This document shows positions 1-27,851 of a DNA stretch of 64,000 nucleotides, piece after piece (the first letter of the stretch is position 1; each line of letters starts with the position of its first letter). Both the position numbers and the translations under genes were made by a program. This stretch comes from Coturnix japonica (taxonomy: Eukaryota > Chordata > Aves > Galliformes > Phasianidae). The DNA lies in NCBI RefSeq assembly GCF_001577835.2, contig NC_029525.1:17668731-17732730 (forward strand), written 5' to 3'. Under the pieces are notes generated by a model, which was not told the origin of the DNA, made no database searches, and was given only the letters and a program-made list of their open reading frames with translations.

Positions 1-334
1 AGTTCCACAATTGTTCATTGTGTTTGTGGGGTTGGCCGGGACCTACAGTGTCACCATGGCTCGGTGGTGTGAGCAAACAGCTGCTGGGGAGAGTCCGGGT
101 GGGATGGAGCTCAGCATTGCTGCAGCTCAGCACCCATCGCAGCTCAGCACCCATTGCAGTCCAGCAATAGTGAGGCTGAAAGAAGGAGTTTTGCAGCAGG
201 ATGGCTGTATCTTGTATCCCCACAATGGCCTTGGCTTATACTGATGCTGAGCTCTTGCTAAAGTCAGGTGTTTGCAAATGAGCAGGTCTAGCTCAGGAAG
301 TCCTAAAGCAGTCGGTGAAGGGGAACGGTTGGGC
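1..334. other. Intergenic, no gene seen
   Basis: Unique sequence downstream of TLE3. Only a two-copy CAGCTCAGCACCCAT-type duplication (125-158) is visible. Confidence 0.6.
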
Positions 335-581
335 CATTAATGTTGATTTTCAATAAGTCTTTGAGCACTGAGGTGGTTCCAAAGGGCTGAGAGAAAGCTA
401 ATGTTGTGCTGGTATTTCCAAAGGGCAACCAGGATGACCCAGGTAATTACAGGGCTGTCAGCCTGACATCGATCCCGGGAGAAATAATGGAGCGGCTGAT
501 ACAGGACTCAATTAATAGAGAGTTGGAGGAGGACAGTGCAATTGATGCCAATCAGAGTGGATTTACGGGGAGCAGCCCTTG
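335..581 (+). mobile_element. CR1/L3-type LINE reverse-transcriptase fragment
   Basis: One frame reads NYRAVSLTSIPGEIMERLIQ then INRELEEDSAIDANQSGF, the classic NYRPVSLTSIPGKIMERLI block of CR1/L3-clade reverse transcriptases. Only this roughly 60-residue block of the protein is present, so it is a dead fragment. The DERV-like divergence from the CR1 consensus and the RELEE/DANQ wording fit the older L3 branch better than young chicken CR1. Confidence 0.75.
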
Positions 582-1394
582 CTCAGCTCCTGTGCTTTGG
601 TGAGATCACCAGTTTGGTGCCACCAAATGCTTGTGCACGAGGAACCAGCACGGTGCAATGCCAGATGCTGCACAGAGGTGCAGGGGATGGTGAAGGGCTG
701 CTCCCATAGGGACGCTGGGGTCCCAGCCAGGTGCTTGGGTGCAGCCATCAGGGACCTGTGGGAATGATGGACATCTCTCCTGGTGGCAGTGGGTGGCAGG
801 CAGGGTGAAAGGGACAATGCACAAGGACAAGCTGCAGAGGTCAGCCCTATTGCTTGCATCATCACTGGGCACCAGAGTGTTCCAAGGACGTGTCCCCACT
901 GTGCTATGCTGTATCTGGGGCCCATAAGCACTGCATCCATCAGTGCTGTGAACTCCCCCAGATAGGCTGTGCCGGGGCATAATATATTTATCAGCAAGGA
1001 AGGTATAAGGCCACAAGTCCAAAGCTACAAATCCTCACAAGTGAGTATTAATGGATTATGCCTCTGCAATCCATCGCATGTTCTGGTTATACAACAAAAA
1101 CTGGGATAATAAAACAGCTCTTAGTGTCAAAATGTAATTAAACTGCTTTGGCGTGCCTTGAGAACGGCGCAGCTGCTTTGTGCTGCCATAAAGCACTGTG
1201 AAACTGCAGGGCTGTTTGCTTGGGTGCCTCACTTAGAGCTCCTGGGTGTGGTGGGGGCTCACGTGGAGGGGAACTGCTCATAGATCTGCCCTGATGTGGC
1301 CCGCAATGGGAATGGGCTCTGGGTGCACCACTGAGGGATGTTCATAAGGTGTCCATGCAGTGGGGCTGCCCGTGGTAGGGATGCAGTGGGGCAC
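582..1394. other. Intergenic, AT-rich island at 975-1200
   Basis: No coding signal. 975-1200 is AT-rich and repeat-free (CATAATATATTTATCAGC, GTATTAATGGATTATGCC, AAAATGTAATTAAACTGC) and may be a conserved noncoding block. Confidence 0.5.
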
Positions 1395-1447
1395 GGCGGG
1401 GAGGACTTGGTGATCGTGGAGGTTTTGCCAACCTTCCATGATTCTAA
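1395..1447 (+). mobile_element. CR1 3'-end fragment
   Basis: Resembles the CR1 3' tail: a GGTGATCGTGGAGGTTTTGCC-type stretch, then CCAACCTTCCATGATTCTA. Short and diverged. Confidence 0.55.
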
Positions 1448-1524
1448 GCCAGTGGGATAATGGCGCTGTGTGGCCACATCACGTCATTCAGTGCGGAATT
1501 TGGCTATGGCCACAGCATCCTCAG

Positions 1525-1548
1525 GTGTGTGTGTGTGTGTGTGTGTGT
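1525..1548. repeat. (GT)12 microsatellite
   Basis: Uninterrupted GT dinucleotide run followed by GCACGTGC. Confidence 0.98.
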
Positions 1549-2204
1549 GCACGTGCAGCCCGGCACACCCCGGCTTTATCATCCTCCCATCTCCTCCCCC
1601 TGGCTGTTAGGCCCTGCCTTTTATGTGTGACAATAAAAACGTTCGTTGTGGCAAAACATCGGCTGGTCAAAAACGAGGCTGGTTAATTCCAGAGGATTGT
1701 TTCATCTCAGCTCAACAGTAATAATGAGTCTCTTTTACAAGATGAATTGGTGAACAGCCAGCTTCCTCCGGGGCAATTCCTGTGTAGTGTTGATCCCGCT
1801 GGAATTTACCTTGGAAAGAAAAAAAGAAGGAAAAAAAGAAGAAAGGAGAAAGAAAAGGTTTAAAACTATCAAATGCTCCTATTGCTAACAATGTGTTATT
1901 TAGCTCAGCCATTTACTGACTGCGCAGATGGGGCCAAGTCTTTTACAAAAGTGCTCACACAACACTTTTCTCCGAAGCCAGCCGCAGCCTACAAGAAATA
2001 CGAGGTGCTCGCGAGCAAGTTATTATCCTCTTAGAGCCAGGAACACGATGGGCGCTCTCGGAATGCATTGAAAAATTAATGTGCTCTTGGCCTCTACCTC
2101 GGAAATGAAAAGGTCCCCACTGGAGCGCTGTGCAGTTCCTGTGCTCGCTGCTCCCGTGCCCACCTAGTGTGGCTCCAACCCCCCAAACTGCCCTCCCTAC
2201 CATT
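1549..2204. other. Intergenic, purine tract and AT-rich islands
   Basis: A purine run (AAGAAAAAAAGAAGG-like) at 1815-1860 sits between two unique AT-rich stretches (1690-1800, 1865-2110). No gene recognised. Confidence 0.5.
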
Positions 2205-2445
2205 GCCAACCGGTGCCAATTAATGCCAACCAGTGCCAATTAGTGTCAACTAGTGCCAACCAGCACCACCCAATGCCAACCATTGCCAAACAGTGCCAGC
2301 CACTGCCAACCAGTACCAATCAGTGCCAACCAGTGTCAACGCGGTGCCAACCCAGTGCCATCCAGTGCCAATTAGTGCCAACCAGTGCCAGCTGCTGCCA
2401 AACAATACCTACCAGTGCCAACCAGTGCCACTGGCTTCCAACTGG
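2205..2445. repeat. 10-bp minisatellite, unit CCAACCAGTG, about 24 copies
   Basis: Successive ten-base blocks read CCAACCAGTG with point changes (CCAATTAGTG, CCAGCCACTG, CCAACCATTG). Not gene-like; frames through it give artefactual N-Q-C-Q proteins. Confidence 0.95.
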
Positions 2446-3137
2446 TCCGAAGCTTGGCAGGGCTTTGTGTTGTGGTGGTGGTTTGTGTTGCTGTTGTTGC
2501 CTTTTTTCATTGCTTTTCCTTCCATGAGGGATTAAGCCAAATGAGTTTTTATCTCTTTCTGCCGTTTTCCACCGGGATTCAGCGAAGCGCCGGCGCCTGA
2601 GAACAGAAAACTGATAAACATCGCGACGCAGCCACTCGGAGCACTGCTTTATCTGTGCCATTTGAAGTGATGACACCCTTCAACCAGATAAACAAAGCAA
2701 CGAGGAGGGGCATGTTGTTAGATGGAGTGTGTAACGAACAGAATACTCCCTGCCACATTACAGACAATGGTAATGCACAATCATTCATTATAACTCAATT
2801 ACAGTAATTAAAACTGGTGGGATGTAGAGGCAGAACAGACGAAGGGAGTAGTGCCAACAGAATTTACACTCCGTGTCATCAGCTAGCGATAACAACAGCT
2901 GATGGTGTCCCAGAGCCTCCTCCTGCCATCTGTTCCCAGAGTCGGCAGTGGGGGATGGCGTGAGTGCCACAGCAATGCAGTGTATGGGGGCACCGGGGGG
3001 TCCTGCTGGCTGCAGGCAGCAATGTGAGCTCGCCAGGGGCACCCCAGCTTGTCCCCAGGGAGAGAGAAGGAGGGCACCCCATAAAGAGGGCAGCACCCTA
3101 GGGAGCACAGCCTGCAGTGGGCTGTTTGTGCCTGGGG
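2446..3137. other. Intergenic, candidate element at 2510-2900
   Basis: 2510-2900 is unique and AT-rich with paired CAGATAAAC and AACTGATAAAC GATA motifs, TCATTATAACTCAATTACAG and TAATTAAAACTGG. Possible regulatory element; no coding signal. Confidence 0.45.
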
Positions 3138-3815
3138 GGCATGGCACGGCACTGAATGTCATGGTAGCACAGAGCACAGCTTGACATGGCACAGCGTGGT
3201 TTGTTACAGCATGGCATGGCATGGCACAGTGTGCTTCATCAGTGCACAGCACAGCATAGCACAGCACAGGAAAACAGCACAGCATGGCATGGTTAATCGC
3301 AGCATGGATGGCACAGCACAGCACAGCAAGGCATGGAACAGCCCTGGAAGGCCCAATATGGCACAGAATGCCACAACTCCTCACGGCATGGGATAGCACA
3401 CTATGATATGGCATGGTTTGTAATATGGCACCACATGGGGTGGAATGGAACAACATGGGATGAGATGGGATGGGAAAGCATGGGATGGTGCGGCATGGCA
3501 CAGCACAGTTCATCATAGCATTTTTATGGCACTGTATGGTATCAAAAAGGATGGGATGGAATGGCATGGCATGGCATGGTATGGCACAGTGGAGGAAAAC
3601 AGCATAGCACAGCCTCTTATTACACAGGAAGGCACAACAACACAACTCCTTATGGCAGGGGATGGCACAGTGTGGCACAGCTTGGAATGGGATGGAACAT
3701 TGTGGGATGGGACAGCATGGCACAGATTGCCAAGGAACAGCTTTGCTACACCTGCAGCAACACCCACTGCTGCCCTTCAGGGACAAGACACAGCATGGGA
3801 AAAGCCACAGCATAG
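3138..3815. repeat. Degenerate 5-bp satellite (GGCAT/GGCAC/AGCAC/GGGAT), about 680 bp
   Basis: Period-five array made from ATGGC, ACAGC, ATAGC and ATGGG words. A few less regular stretches interrupt it. It produces the longest open frame in the window (390 codons on minus, 2788-3960), which is an artefact of the array. Confidence 0.93.
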
Positions 3816-5429
3816 GAAATGCCACGTTCCCATGGGGTGGCCGTTCCCAGCCACCTCCCAGCCCCACCAGGACAGGGCACACATGGGCACCCTGGCTGCA
3901 CGGGGCTGTGACGCAGCGGGTGCCAGCCAGGGGTGCGGCTGGGCGGCAGCTGAGAGCCACCCCGCTTATTTCCTTCTTTGTATTTTTGAAGGCAAGCTAA
4001 CAACCTCTGCCCCAGCGCCAGGCCCTAAACACTGTAATTTGCTAATTATTGGTTACTCAAAGGGTAATTTCTCCTGACGGCTGCCCCAGAAAACCAGGCT
4101 GGGGAGGAGGAGGAGCATCCAGACACACAGCCTGCGGGAGCAGCTGATCCCAGCAAATGCACCACAGCTGGAGGGACCCAAGGGGCACAGGGCAGGGGAG
4201 CAGCTCAGTGTGGTGCTCTGCATGGAGCTGCTCCTCGTGCATGCTCAAAAAAGGACAGAAGTGTGGACAGCAGGGAATGCAGCCCAAAAGGTGCTGTGTG
4301 CTGCAGCCTCAAGCATCCCATGGTGCCCACTGCACTGGATCTGCCTTTAGGCCAAAGTCAGAGCAGCGTCAGCAATCAAGCATCAAGATCTCTCTCTATA
4401 TATAATCTATCTATATATGAAGAGTCCTTATGAATTTATAATACTAAAAAGAAATCAGGGTGCGAGGCTGGAGATGTTTTAATTATAACACATGCATATC
4501 CAGTGCCTTGCTGATAACGCAAATGGAAATCAGCGAGGCTGTGCGTGGCTCCAACACCTCCTCTGTCAGCACTTTGGGAAGGCTGTAGTCAAACCCAATT
4601 AATTGCCAAGGGCAGCAGTGGGCTGGGATGGCTGAGAGCAGCGCTGGGTGCCCCCGGGCCGGGCAAAGCCCTCCAGCTCTGTGTGCTCCCAAACCTTCTA
4701 ACAAAAGATTCCTTGCAATTTTCATCTTTTAATGGTCCCCCGTGCCAGCCCCTCATTCCGCCCAGCTTCAAATCAGATTTAAATGCACTCATAACCATTT
4801 ACTGCCGTACATTATCGGGAAGCCGAGCAGTTAGAGTGCAGCTCCGGCTTTTTATTTCTCCCTCGCAGCAGGCTCTGTCATGTTCAATCCATCACGGGGA
4901 GAGCCCCGCAGGACGCTGCATATGTCCTGGTTCACAGGATGTGCTGGGGCTGTCGGGCACCGTGTTGGGAGGCGGAGGAATGTGCGATGTGGGCACTGGG
5001 TGGGTTCAGAGTGCGATGACTGCATCGTCCCCAAGCATCTCCCGGCAGCGGCACCATGCTGATGTGTCACCCAGCAGAAGACAATCCCCATCGTGGTGAA
5101 CAGGGGCACCGTGATGGCTCCAGGCTCGTGGTGAGAAGGAAACAACCAAGCTGGGGTCGTGGCTTCGCTCAGCTCCCAGCAAAGCAGGCAGTGCCACGCT
5201 GCATCTCCGGGGAACAGAAACATCTGGCGTGTGGACATGGAGGAGTTGGGGTCTGCATTCCTCTGCACAGCTCATTCTCCAGCTGAAATCCATGGGGCGG
5301 TGGCACCGTGCAGCACCCAGAGGGGCCTCACACCCCAGGCCCCCCATGCAGGACAGCTTCTTGCTATGCTCATTGCTTTTGCTAACAATAAAGATGTAAA
5401 GGTTTATAGACACCGTGCCTCCATTTGAG
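3816..5429. other. Intergenic between satellite and TLE3 3' end
   Basis: No gene recognised. 3955-4080 (TTTGCTAATTATTGGTTAC) and 4685-4870 (CAGATTTAAATGCACTCATA) are AT-rich islands that might be conserved. The rest is ordinary GC-rich spacer. Confidence 0.5.
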
Positions 5430-5446
5430 CTTCATTACATTGACTT

Positions 5447-5452
5447 TTTATT
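5447..5452 (-). terminator. Candidate distal TLE3 polyadenylation signal AATAAA
   Basis: TTTATT on plus is AATAAA on the transcript strand. It lies about 1.9 kb past the stop codon, with a U/pyrimidine-poor A-rich tract just 5' of it. The cleavage site would lie about 5420-5437. Confidence 0.5.
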
Positions 5453-6190
5453 CTTTTTTTTTTTTCTCTCTTTCTCTCCTTTTATACAAAAGCCAGTTGT
5501 AGTTATTAACAGCTGTACAGGTTCTGCTACATACTTTGGTGTCAAGTGGAGAGGTCCGACTCAGCGCCCCGCTGCCAGCTCTGCTCCTTGGGGGGGCGTG
5601 GAGGAAAACAAAGCACCAATACAAGCAAAGCCAGGCCTGGGGACACAGCCCTGGGTGCTCTGAGCCCTTCCAGTGCCACAGAGCAGGGGATGCTCCATAG
5701 GGCTGTGGGTACAGCCCAGCAGTGTGGCCACACAGCACACACAGCTGCAGGATGAGGCTGCACAGTCCTTCAGCTCAGCCCAACCCCCCTTCAAACCATT
5801 CCTCTGATGCAGCTGTAAAATGCATTTCTCCCCTTTCCTCTCGGGGTAAGGAACACACAGATCAATCCCAGCTCCTCCATCTGGGCTGGCACCAAGGAGC
5901 CACACAGGGCAGCCGCCATCAGCCTGGGTTCTTCCCTTGGGTTTTGCAAAGAAAAAAGGCAGAACAGCTCAGAAGCTCCATTCTGAGGGGGAAAGGCCAC
6001 TTCCCACCATAGCTCCTCTCTGCTCCAGCACATCCCACATCCTCACCATCACCTCCTCAGTCCTCCACTGGGTGAACACGACAAGGGGGGAGGGGGAAAC
6101 AATTACAAAAAGAATCCATACAAAACAAAGTATCAAAATCCTCTCCCATGTGCTACAATACAGGGGGAGCGCTTCTGCTACACAAATACT

Positions 6191-6196
6191 TTTATT
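6191..6196 (-). terminator. Candidate proximal TLE3 polyadenylation signal AATAAA
   Basis: TTTATT on plus, canonical hexamer about 1.2 kb past the stop codon. Alternative polyadenylation here would remove the distal 750 nt of 3'UTR. Use cannot be judged from sequence alone. Confidence 0.35.
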
Positions 6197-7391
6197 TCCC
6201 GTTTTCTTGTTCTTTTTGCTTTTTTTTAAACCCTTTTCAGTACAAAATGCTGCAATTCAGGCCTGTGCGGGGATGGCTGATGCTTCATCCGGCCCTACAG
6301 CCCAGCAGACACGAGCCCATACAGCCACAGGACCCTACCCAAGCCCCTTCCCCCCCGCCCCCACCCACCACACACAAACCCTACTTGTTAGTCAACTTTG
6401 CTTTAAAAAAACTGTATTTTAAAGGTTATCAATTCTAATTCTTTACTTTCATTTGAATACAAAAAAACACATTAAGTTGCTATTATCTTTCATGGCTCCC
6501 TGAGCTGAATTTTTTTTACTATGCTTTCTTTGAAATCACTCCTCGTCGCTTTACGTCCCAAGACCAAGAAGGGCTCGAGCGGATGATTCCCGGATCGCGG
6601 GCCTCCCCCTTTTTGCTTCAAACATACGAGCACAAAAAAAAAATAAAAGTCCATATAAAAACGTGATTGTGTCGCCAACGTCCGGCAGCAGCCGGGGATC
6701 CGACCGAGCTCAGCACAGCCCCGACAGCGTCCGCACACACAACACTGAACAATGCACGGGGATCACAGGAGGAACGACTTCACCAGAGGACACTTTGCTC
6801 AGTCCGGTTACGCGCTGCACATCCGGGTCGCATCCCAAATGGATGCATTGGGGGGGGGGGAAAAAGGGGAAAAGGGGAGGGGGGGGGAATAGAATAAAAA
6901 TTGCCACCACCAAACCCATCAGTGGGATACAATTACAGCAGACGAAAATACACACCTAGTGTACCGGGAGGGTCCCCCCCCTTCCCACGCTATGTACTAG
7001 TCCGGTATTTACACTTTTCACAAGTCTTAATGCGGGATGCACCAAAAGAAAAAGTCACGATAAAAAAAAAAAGGTCAGTCCTTTGATAGTGCCACCAAAG
7101 CAAAGATGGAAAGAACCAGGGAACCAAAAAAAAACAACCCAAAAAAAAGAGCAAAAAAAATAGGGAAAAAAAAAATAAAAACAACCCCAAAAAAATCAGC
7201 CCCAAAGCCTAAAACCAAACCACAAATTCGTTCGGGGGCTTCGACGCGTGTGCCATGTTTGCAGACCTCCAAATCAATCCGTGTTGGGTGCCGGGTGGGC
7301 ACAGAGGTGCAGCTCCATTGAGCGATCCCATCCCGGTGCTGCCCCGAGCGCTGCTCCAGCGCCGAGCCTGCGGCACCACCGCTGCGTCCCC

Positions 7392-25858
<18,467 letters not shown>

Positions 25859-26760
25859 GGCCGGGGGGGGCCGGCGGCGGAACAAAGAGCGCGGGGGGGG
25901 TCCGGGGAGGGGGGGGGGAAAGAGGACGGTGCGTCGCCCCCCCCCGCCCACCCGGAAGGAGTTCGGGACGGGAGGAGCGGAGACGGGGGGAGGTAAAAAG
26001 AAAGAAAGAAAGGAAGGAATACCGAGAAAATAGAGCAGAAAGAGCAGGAAGGGGAAAGGAAAAGGAACGGCTGGGGGGAACGAAAGGACGGCAACGGGAA
26101 GTGCGAGAGGGGAGGAACGGGAGAGACAAAAGAAAGGGGGGAAAAATAAAAAAGGAAAAAAATAAAATAATAATAATAAAAAAATCCCAAAATCCGTCCG
26201 GAAAAAAAAAAAAAAAAAAGATTAAAAAAAATTAATTCCGAAAAAAATCCGACTCGGCCCCGAGAATCGCAGGGAAACGCGTCGGGGAGCAGCACGGAAC
26301 GACAAAGCGCAGCCGCCCGAGCGCCGCTCCCAGCAGCTCCGTTACGGCGCCGCGGCCGCTCCCAACAAAGCGCCGCTCGCTGCCCCGCGCCGGGGGGGGC
26401 TCCTGAGTGCGGAGCGCGGCGCGGGGGGGGCGGCCGCGTCCATGCGATGCGGCCCCGGCGGCCGCCCCCGGCTCAGGCGCGTCCCGGAGGAGCGACGCGG
26501 GGCATGGCGGGGCGGGGCGGGGCGCTGCGGGCTCCGTGCGCTGCGATGCGGTGCCGTGCGGTGCCGGGCGCTGCTCCCCGCCTCGTGTCCGCGGCTGACG
26601 CGCACTGTGCGCCCGGAGCACGCGGCCCCGCGCCGCCGCCACAGCGATCCCGCGCCCCCCCCACGCCGCCCCCCGCAACTCCCGCCCTCCCGCCCCGCCT
26701 TCCCGCGAAACCGGGCGGAGCCGCGCGCGGCAACGCGGCCGTCGTCCAATGGCCGCGCGT
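25859..26760 (-). other. TLE3: TLE3 5'UTR / first-exon region (5' limit unknown)
   Basis: Sequence upstream of the ATG with no recognisable upstream coding exon. It has a pyrimidine-rich transcript strand and a poly(A/T) tract at 26203-26219, then passes into CpG-dense DNA. I cannot fix the transcription start. If the 5'UTR extends past 26295, an upstream ATG there opens a frame that overlaps the TLE3 start out of frame. Confidence 0.45.
25962..26245. repeat. Polypurine/polypyrimidine tract ending in A-rich low complexity
   Basis: The plus strand is overwhelmingly purine (GGAGG, AAAGAAAGAAAGG, GAAAGGAAAAGG units), then turns to AATAA repeats and an uninterrupted A-run at 26203-26219. On the TLE3 transcript strand this would be a pyrimidine-rich 5'UTR with a long U tract. 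Such mirror-like tracts can form triplex DNA. Confidence 0.8.
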
Positions 26761-26766
26761 GGAACC

Positions 26767-26772
26767 CACGTG
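26767..26772. promoter_or_regulatory. E-box CACGTG (1 of 4)
   Basis: Sits in CCCACGTGGGG, the extended palindrome favoured by MYC/MAX, USF and MITF/TFE-type bHLH-ZIP factors. Confidence 0.55.
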
Positions 26773-26813
26773 GGGGAGAGATGGCGCGCGCGGGGATTGG
26801 GAGCCCGCCACAG

Positions 26814-26821
26814 TGACGTCA
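26814..26821. promoter_or_regulatory. CRE palindrome TGACGTCA followed by YY1-like ATGGCGGC
   Basis: A perfect CREB/ATF palindrome, followed after two bases by AATGGCGGC (26823-26831), which resembles a YY1 site. In CpG-island promoters such pairs commonly lie close to the start site, so this is a plausible core-promoter position. Confidence 0.6.
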
Positions 26822-26898
26822 CAATGGCGGCTTGTGTCTGGGAGCGCGGGACGCGCGGCGCGCCGCCGGAGCGACCATTGGAGCGGCCCAATGAGGTG

Positions 26899-26906
26899 GC
26901 GCGAAA
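26899..26906 (-). promoter_or_regulatory. E2F-like site TTTCGCGC
   Basis: GCGCGAAA on plus fits the TTTSGCGC consensus. A second match, TTTGGCGC, is at 26951-26958 on plus. Two spaced E2F-like sites between CCAAT boxes resemble cell-cycle promoters. Confidence 0.45.
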
Positions 26907-26950
26907 CCCCGCGTGGTTGGCGCGCCCCGGTTCCGCGCCGCCGCGAAATG

Positions 26951-26958
26951 TTTGGCGC
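26951..26958 (+). promoter_or_regulatory. E2F-like site TTTGGCGC
   Basis: Exact match to TTTSGCGC, followed by GCG and a pyrimidine stretch. Partner of the site at 26899-26906. Confidence 0.45.
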
Positions 26959-27097
26959 GCGTTTCTCCCGCTCGGTTCGCTTTAATCCATCGCCTCGTTC
27001 GACCCTTTTCGCCGCTTCCTCCCCCCCCCGCTCTGTAATGGTTGGGGCCGTGGGGGGGGGCAACAAAATGGCTCCCGCCCCCCCCTTCCCTCCGCCC

Positions 27098-27103
27098 CAC
27101 GTG
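27098..27103. promoter_or_regulatory. E-box CACGTG (2 of 4)
   Basis: Sits in CCCCACGTGGGG, with the same flanks as the copies at 26767 and 27560. Confidence 0.55.
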
Positions 27104-27195
27104 GGGTCCGGACCCTCCCACCCCACCTCCTCTAACCAATGAGCGCGCCCTCCCGCCTCCCCATTGGTTCCGAGTGGCGCGCCGTCGATCAAATC

Positions 27196-27201
27196 CACGT
27201 G
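27196..27201. promoter_or_regulatory. E-box CACGTG (3 of 4)
   Basis: Sits in TCCACGTGGG, 93 bases from copy 2 and close to two CCAAT boxes. Confidence 0.5.
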
Positions 27202-27222
27202 GGTGCATCAGCCGGGCGGTGT

Positions 27223-27227
27223 NNNNN
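27223..27227. other. Assembly gap (5 N)
   Basis: Five undetermined bases at the upstream edge of the CpG island. True gap length is unknown. It marks the local sequence as hard to read. Confidence 0.99.
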
Positions 27228-27426
27228 GATTTGGGGTGAAAAAGGGCAATTTTGGGGATTTTTTTTTTCCTCTCCGCGTTAATGAGGCGCAGCGATTGAA
27301 ATAACGGCGGGGACGAAAGAACGATTAAATGAAGAATTTCGAGCGACGCTGATCACAAACAGCCCCCCCCGACCCCCCCCATGGCCTGTCTATAGACGCG
27401 GGGGGTGCCGCCCCTCCATGAAGCAC

Positions 27427-27487
27427 GGGGCGGTTCGGACCCCCCCCCCCCAATAGCTGGGGGGGGGTGGGGGGTCCGAACCGCCCC
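27427..27487. repeat. Inverted repeat: 19-bp perfect arms, 23-nt centre
   Basis: Left arm 27427-27445 (GGGGCGGTTCGGACCCCCC) is the exact reverse complement of 27469-27487. After one mismatch the C-run and G-run continue the pairing by about five bases. Lies about 200 bases beyond the N gap, upstream of the TLE3 promoter. Confidence 0.95.
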
Positions 27488-27559
27488 CATCGACCGCGCT
27501 CCGCCCCATTGACATACAGCAGAGAGCCGCTCTTCTATTGGTCTGCACCGTACGAGCCC

Positions 27560-27565
27560 CACGTG
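27560..27565. promoter_or_regulatory. E-box CACGTG (4 of 4)
   Basis: Sits in CCCCACGTGGGG, 19 bases from an inverted CCAAT box at 27537-27541, just outside the main CpG island. Confidence 0.5.
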
Positions 27566-27789
27566 GGGACAGGCCGGGGTGGGAGGTGGGAAAACGCGGA
27601 GCTGGACCCGCTGCGATGTGAATGGGGCGGCCCCAATGTGGCGAGTGGGGGGCTGAGATTGGAGGGGGGGGTTAATCTCTATCCCTTCCGTTTTAGAATT
27701 GTCTTCCAGCCCTTTTCGTTTTGTTTGGGCTCTGATGATCTTGTTTTGTTTCTTGTTATTATTGTTATTATCAGCATACTCGTTATTAT

Positions 27790-27851
27790 GTGCCCAGAGC
27801 CACATCCAGCCTGGCCTTGAATGCCTGCAGGGATGGGGCATCCACAGCCTC
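27790..27851 (-). mobile_element. CR1 internal fragment
   Basis: About 60 bases from the GCCACATCCAGCCTGGCCTT to GGGGCATCCACAGCCTC segment of CR1, in reverse orientation. Both the CR1 3' tail and further 5' sequence are missing. It is identical over about 59 bases to the copy inside 40765-40985. Confidence 0.85.

Larger units (their letters stand above)
5430..7391 (-). other. TLE3: TLE3 3'UTR (inferred extent)
   Basis: No splice or coding signal follows the TGA. The stretch reads out to an AATAAA (minus strand) at 5447-5452. It contains long U-rich runs on the transcript strand (A-rich in plus, 7060-7210, 6630-6655, 5452-5465) and a G/C homopolymer patch near 6850-6888. The end coordinate is inferred from the hexamer; an earlier AATAAA at 6191-6196 would give a UTR about 750 nt shorter. 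Confidence 0.65.
26240..27230. promoter_or_regulatory. TLE3: TLE3 CpG-island promoter
   Basis: Very high CpG density in a roughly 1-kb block just upstream of the TLE3 start exon. It contains CCAAT boxes on both strands (26746-26750, 26796-26800, 26877-26881, 26888-26892, 27136-27140, 27163-27167), a perfect CRE (26814-26821), E2F-like sites (26899-26906, 26951-26958) and three CACGTG E-boxes. I see no TATA box. The architecture suits a dispersed, housekeeping-like or cell-cycle-linked promoter and could fire in both directions. Confidence 0.8.

Noticed and set aside
2788-3960. 390-codon open frame on minus
   Set aside because: It lies across the pentameric satellite; the repeated Cys/His/Ala/Pro words come from the array, not from a protein family.
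26447-27198. Long Arg/Pro/Ala frames on both strands
   Set aside because: Typical stop-poor CpG-island sequence; no recognisable domain.
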